This document shows, piece by piece, positions 59,371 to 64,000 of a DNA stretch of 64,000 nt. The notes beneath the pieces were generated by a model. It searched no databases. It saw only the letters and a program-made list of their open reading frames with translations, and was not told the DNA's origin. A program made the position numbers and the translations under genes. Origin of the DNA: Gordius sp. MW1 (lineage: Eukaryota; Nematomorpha; Gordioida; Gordea; Gordiidae); contig OZ038528.1 in the NCBI GenBank assembly GCA_964036665.1, forward strand, positions 16,665,245-16,729,244, read 5' to 3'. How positions within the stretch are numbered: the stretch's first letter is position 1; each line of letters begins with the position of its first letter.

Positions 59371-59379
59371 TCTCCTCAA

Positions 59380-59692
59380 GATGGAGGTTGATCGTCCGCA
59401 GGCTACTGACCAATAGAAAAAATGACCATTGGCCAAATAAATCGAAATTTTTTTTCGTTTTTGAATTGGTTAACATTGATAATTGCCCTATGCCCTCCCC
59501 TACAAGGGCCTATAACTAATTATCTTGCATTTAATACCCCCCTATAGGCATTCTCGCTCCTTCCTACCTTTCTCGCCCATAAATTGCATAGCAAATATGC
59601 TACGTTTATACGGAGTATAAAAGAGTTCCCCCTTCCCTTCCCCTACTCCCATTCCCCCCTTCCCCTTCCCACGAGGGCCGAAGGCCCGAGTT
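59380..59692 (+). mobile_element. Helentron-like element, 3' part
   Basis: One CCAAT-palindrome unit (59405-59437), then CCCATAAATTGCATAGCAAATATG (subterminal inverted repeat) and the terminal hairpin GAGGGCCGAAGGCCCGAGTTT, as at 33265-33385. Confidence 0.7.
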
Positions 59693-60003
59693 TATAAATA
59701 ATTAACTTAATATGCAGCTCTTTTATAAAAATCCGCCTCAAAACAAGTATTCTAAATCCCAAAACAAGTAAAAAATGCTTTTATAAATAATTAAATTAAG
59801 AAAGTATTTTAATAACAATGCTAAGTTATTGTAAAGGCCAAGATTTTTCCAAAAGTTGAAGCTTTTATTAAATGCATGAGTCAATTATTTAAGTATATTG
59901 ATAAGATATAAAAATTTAATGCAAAGTATTTTAAAAACAATCCTAAGTTATTTTAAAAGCCAAGATTTTTCCAAAATTTGAAGTTTTTTAAAATGCATGA
60001 GTC

Positions 60004-61369
60004 TAGTGGTGATCAAAACCTAGGTTGGGTTTTCCTGAGGTCAAACCCGAGGTGGGTTGTGGGTTGGGGAATCTGAAAGACCTTTAAGGTCTTTCAGATT
60101 CCCCAACCCAAACCTGGAGTGGAACCCCAAAAAGACCTTAAAAACCTTAAGGTCTTTTATACACCCAAACCTTAACCCGGGGTTGGGGTTAGGTTGACCT
60201 GGGGATAATGTTTTGAAGTATAGGGGTGAAATAAGAGTATATTACTTTTTAGATATGAATATATTTCTTTTTTAAGGAAGAATTTAATTATTTCTTAATA
60301 TATTAATTTTACATGTAGAGAAATTGTTGTATAATATTATAGATTTAATTTTTTTATTTAATCAATGTGTAGATTACTTAAAAAATTTATTGGGATTATT
60401 ATTTTAGCGCCATCTAGGTGGTTATAAAATTATATTATATATTGCATTGCAATGCAAATGCAATGCTATTCCTAATGCATATACTAGCCTTACGCAACCT
60501 AATACCCCCACCCCATCCCCAACACAACCTAATACACCCCAAGTTGGGGTGTATTAGGTTGTGTGGGGTGTATTAGGTAGCCTAACCCCAACACACCCCA
60601 ACACAACCTAATACACCCTAAAACAACCTTATACACCCCGTACTGTATGGGGTGTATGTGTATGTACGTACACGTACACGTACACCCACGCACGCACGCC
60701 TGCCTTCTCTGATTAAATCTCGTTCTCGCGCATGCTGTTGCTAACAAGTAAATAAATTTAGGAGGGGAAGAGTTAATTTAAGCAGGCATGAGGCGTTCTA
60801 GGCTTGTACATGGTGTATTAGGTTGTTTTGGGGTGTGTTGGGGTGTATTAGGTAGACTTGGGATGTATTAGGTTGTGTTGGGGAATGGGGTGGGGGTATT
60901 AGGTTGCGTAAGGCTAGTATATGCATTAAGAATAGCATTGCATTTATAACATAATTTTATAACCACCTAGATGGCGCTAAAATAATAAACCCAATAAATT
61001 TTTTAAGTAATCTACACATTGATTAAATAAAAAAATTAAATCTATAATATTATAAAACAATTTCTCTACATGTAAAATTAATATATTAAGAAATAATTAA
61101 ATTCTTCCTTAAAAAAGATATATATTCATATCTAAAAAATAATATACTCTTATTTCACCCCTATACTTCAAAACATTATCCCCAGGTCAACCTAACCCCA
61201 ACCCCGGGTTAAGGTTTGGGTGTATAAAAGACCTTAAGGTTTTTAAGGTCTTTTTGGGACTCCACCCCAGGTTTGGGTTGGGGAATCTGAAAGACCTTAA
61301 AGGTCTTTTTCCAACCTTAACCCAAACCTTAGGTTGGGGTTGTAAAAACCTAGGTTTTGATCACCACTA
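60004..61369. mobile_element. hAT-type foldback element, 1366 bp
   Basis: Ends TAGTGGTGATCAAAACCTAGG and its reverse complement; perfect 8-bp duplication catgagtc (59996-60003 and 61370-61377). The inverted arms run about 480 bp each (60004-60480, 60900-61369), leaving a loop of about 420 bp. The loop is built from GGTGTATTAGGTTGTG and its complement in both orientations plus ACGTACACGTACAC repeats. No coding capacity. Confidence 0.88.
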
Positions 61370-61549
61370 CATGAGTCAATTATTTATAACACATTTATTG
61401 ATACGATATGAAAATTTAATTCAAAGTATTTTAAAAACAATCCTAAGTTATTTCACTTTGCATTAAATTTTAATATCTAATCAATGTAATTTATTTTTAA
61501 TATTATTTGTTTAGGACAACTTAATATATAACTTTTTTTATTCTTTTAG

Positions 61550-62230
61550 ATGTCAAAATATAATTTTGAGGAGATAATTAAATATATAAAGGAGGGACTG
61601 ATGCCTGTTATATATGATAAGAATCAGAGGACCTATCTCAAAAGAAAGGCAGCTCTTTTTACTATTAAAAATGAGCAATTATATTACAAAAGAGTGAAAA
61701 ACATAGGAGGTATTAAGACAAGTATCATATTATTAAAATTTGCTGTAAGTTGTAATCTTTAGAAATGCTGGCAAGGGTGGTGATGACAAAGGAAGAGATT
61801 ATGAATGTTATCAAATTACACCATGATGGCCTAACTGATAGCATACATGCTAAAAGCTTGGGGGGGGGCCATCTTGGGTTTAATCATACTCAAGAAAAGA
61901 TAGCTGAGAGTTTATACAATTTAAAGTTTAATAATTTTGTGAATAATTGCTTTTACATTGTATATAATGTTTGACTGTGTTCTTATATGTTATGCTTATG
62001 AGTAGATATTGGTGGCCTAACATGACAAAAGATGTTAGAGAATAAGTTGGGGCTTGTCATGCATGTCAGACACACATGGCTAGAATTGATAAGGCCACAC
62101 CAGTTCTTCATAATGTGGCTCTGATTCCAACCCCTTGGAATTGGAAACATGTTGGAATAGATCTCTGCATGTTGCCTAAAACAGAACAAGGCAACATTTG
62201 CAAGTTGGTTGTTATTGATTACTTTTCCAT
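61550..62230 (+). pseudogene. GIN/gypsy-type integrase fragment (H2C2 domain)
   Basis: MSKYNFEEIIKYIKEGLMP...KNEQLYYKRV (61550-61740) resembles the region before an integrase zinc finger; KLHHDGLTDSIHAKS, GGGHLGFNHTQEKIAE (61820-61925), RYWWPNMTKDVRE*VGACHACQTH (62012-62080) form the H-H-C-C finger; WKHVGIDLCMLP...VVIDYFS (62145-62225) is the start of the catalytic core with its first aspartate. An in-frame stop and two AT-rich gaps interrupt it. The remainder of the core is missing. Confidence 0.7.
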
Positions 62231-62255
62231 TGAAATAACTATATATGTTTATGAT

Positions 62256-62256
62256 C

Positions 62257-62289
<33 letters not shown>
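62256..62289. repeat. (TA)n microsatellite
   Basis: Uninterrupted TATATATA tract that ends the integrase fragment. Confidence 0.9.
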
Positions 62290-62291
<2 letters not shown>

Positions 62292-62300
62292 TTTAACTAA

Positions 62301-63594
62301 TAAATTCATCTCCACAGTAGTACTTTTAATTTTATTAATATCATTTAATTTATTACCACAAATTTATTATTTAGTTTAGTAGAAAAGTAAATATAAACAG
62401 AGACATGTGACAAAATTAGTACTTTACTTTATCATTAAATTTATTACCACATCATTATTTAGTAGAAATTATATTTTTAGCCACATAAAGTTTATTATAT
62501 GGCGCCATTCAAATTGCCATAATTTGAATACACAAATTTACGTAATTTATTATTCACCCACGTAATTACATAATGAAAATACAATACATCAATCTGAATA
62601 TATGCAAATATTTATACATTATGCACATTAATCTCGCTAAAAATGGTGTATATATACACGTTAATTTATATAGAATTATGCTCTTGTAATTTTTACTTTG
62701 AGTATCAATAAATGTGGTTGACCTTATATTTTACCCTTGTTTTTACCACTATTTGGTAATTAGTGTATCAGTCTTACACTTTCATAATTTTGTATTTTAT
62801 TTACAGGGACTAGTGTCGCTACAATTATGATATGAATATAATTAGTTAGAGCCCTAATAATTTATTATTATCTTAATATAATATTAACACAATTCTAAAT
62901 TTAATAAGTTATTAACACATTTCTAAGCTTAATAAGTTATTTAGTAGAAATTATATTTTATAGCTACATAAAGTTTATTATGATATTGATATATATATAT
63001 TTAACAGTACATAAAGTTTATTATGATATTAAATATATTAAGTTTTGCCAATTAGAGCCCTAATAATTTAATATTATATTAATATTAACACAATTCTAAA
63101 TTTAATAAAACAAATTTATTTAAAAATTTATTTACAATTGATTATATATTTATTTACAATTTAGTATTATATTTCTCATATAAACGTAATTGACGTGTGT
63201 CAAGATAGGACAGTATATGTGTCAGTTGATCGTGATTGACATGTCCTAGCGCATTTTTACCTAGTTGACTTTTAAACCCTTCCGGCAACGCAGCACAGCA
63301 GTTGAAAAAAAGGTTAATTTGTAGGGGTTGCATTTAGTTTTAAGAAGGCGAGCGGTCATTTGATTTGAAGTGAGAGCTAGACAATGTATCAGCAATATTA
63401 TATTCAATCTAATACAATTAATTTAATTGGCTTATTAGCATACTGGTGATATTCAATTAATTTTGTCAATCCATTTAATCTTATATTCGGGAAGTTTAAA
63501 TACAGAGGTCAGTAATTAGGCAAATTAAATTGTCCTTGCTTATAATTAACTTGGGATTAATTGCTAAAATTTTCTTTTCTTTTACAATTATAAT
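62301..63594. other. AT-rich spacer with local duplications
   Basis: AGAGCCCTAATAATTTA...AACACAATTCTAAATTTAATA occurs at 62848-62925 and 63053-63110; TAGTAGAAATTATATTTT...ACATAAAGTTTATTAT recurs at about 62461 and 62943. Upstream region of the next gene. Confidence 0.5.
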
Positions 63595-64000
63595 ATGAAG
63601 TCGTGGTGGATCATTTTGAGCTTTGTTTTAGTAAAACAAATTATTTATATTAATTCAGTGGGAGAAGAATATACTAACATAACTATTGCCAACGGTAAAA
63701 ATTAAAGCTGATAATATTCTTTTTATATTGGTTACAAAACTTCACATAATGTCGCTCAACCAATAGTAATGATTGTCGTTTAAGTTATCATTGATAAATG
63801 TTATTCATTTTAGAGCAATTTGGAAGACATCTTATTAAAAGCTGTATTACTATTTATCTAGTTGTGGCTTTAGCGGCTCCCTGTCCTCCACCATGCAGCA
63901 TATTTTGTTCCTTCGGATTTCTTCTGGATTCTAATGGCTGTCCAACTTGTCAATGCCGACCGCCCCCTACTTGTCCTGCTGTGTGTACAATATTTTGTCT
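63595..64000 (+). CDS. Secreted antistasin-domain protein, 5' part
   Basis: Exon 1 (63595-63694) encodes MKSWWIILSFVLVKQIIYIN, a signal peptide, then SVGEEYTNITIAN. A GT-AG intron (63695-63813) leads to exon 2, which runs off the window; a second acceptor at 63872-63873 keeps the same phase and would skip 20 codons that include a hydrophobic patch (CITIYLVVALA). The protein then reads APCPPPCSIFCSFGFLLDSN and GCPTCQCRPPP, an antistasin-type cysteine unit, with a second unit starting CPAVCTIFC. Such domains are found in extracellular protease inhibitors. Complete length unknown. Confidence 0.72.

Overview
This is an AT-rich animal (metazoan) nuclear segment, not bacterial. It holds spliced orthologues of the conserved animal genes MEMO1 and YIPF4 with GT-AG introns, a rhodopsin-type GPCR, the start of an antistasin-domain secreted protein, short TTAGGG-type repeats, and a dense mix of retrotransposons, Helitrons, Helentron-like elements and hAT, Tigger and Harbinger DNA elements. 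Seven of the thirteen introns in the two conserved genes are only 35-38 bp long. Micro-introns of that size occur in only some invertebrate lineages. I cannot name the species.

Layout. 0.4-4.1 kb: a hAT-type element (TIR TAGAGCCCTGCA) that contains a GC-rich hAT MITE and a decayed Tigger element. 4.6-5.8 kb: an intact single-exon GPCR on the minus strand. 6-10.3 kb: AT-rich spacer with small MITEs, a Helitron 3' end and a pair of inverted repeats carrying a hammerhead-ribozyme-like core. 10.35-21.12 kb: a composite Ty3/gypsy insertion bounded by one 5-bp target duplication, with two pol regions, an inverted middle LTR and a conserved post-pol ORF3. 22.3-25.1 kb: the 3' part of a second gypsy family that also has a zinc-knuckle ORF3. 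26.8-29.2 kb: an intact 795-codon BED-finger/hAT-like gene lacking the catalytic signature, probably domesticated. 30.2-31.6 kb: an internally deleted Helitron with helicase remains. 31.7-33.4 kb: a Helentron-like element with CCAAT-containing minisatellite.

36.8-40.7 kb is the gene core: YIPF4 (+) and MEMO1 (-) lie convergently, 339 bp apart. A 234-bp MITE sits 29 bp upstream of the YIPF4 start codon. 41.6-42.4 kb: a second GC-rich hAT MITE. 43.0-47.05 kb: a broken CsRn1-like gypsy. 47.8-53.3 kb: an RTE-type LINE split by a 3.2-kb hAT-like foldback whose arms are arrays of about 60-bp units containing long C and G runs. 55-61.4 kb: more Helentron-like repeats, a Harbinger-like element with minisatellite, a MITE with perfect 71-bp TIRs and a 1.37-kb hAT foldback. 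61.5-62.3 kb: decayed integrase remains. 63.6-64 kb: the antistasin-domain gene, cut by the window end.

The host genes are few, and all but the edge gene look intact. Except for the hAT-like gene, which I treat as a host gene, every element-derived protein-coding region in the window is broken. Target duplications (8 bp for hAT, TA for Tigger, TTA for Harbinger, 5 bp for gypsy, A|T for Helitron) let many element boundaries be fixed to the base.
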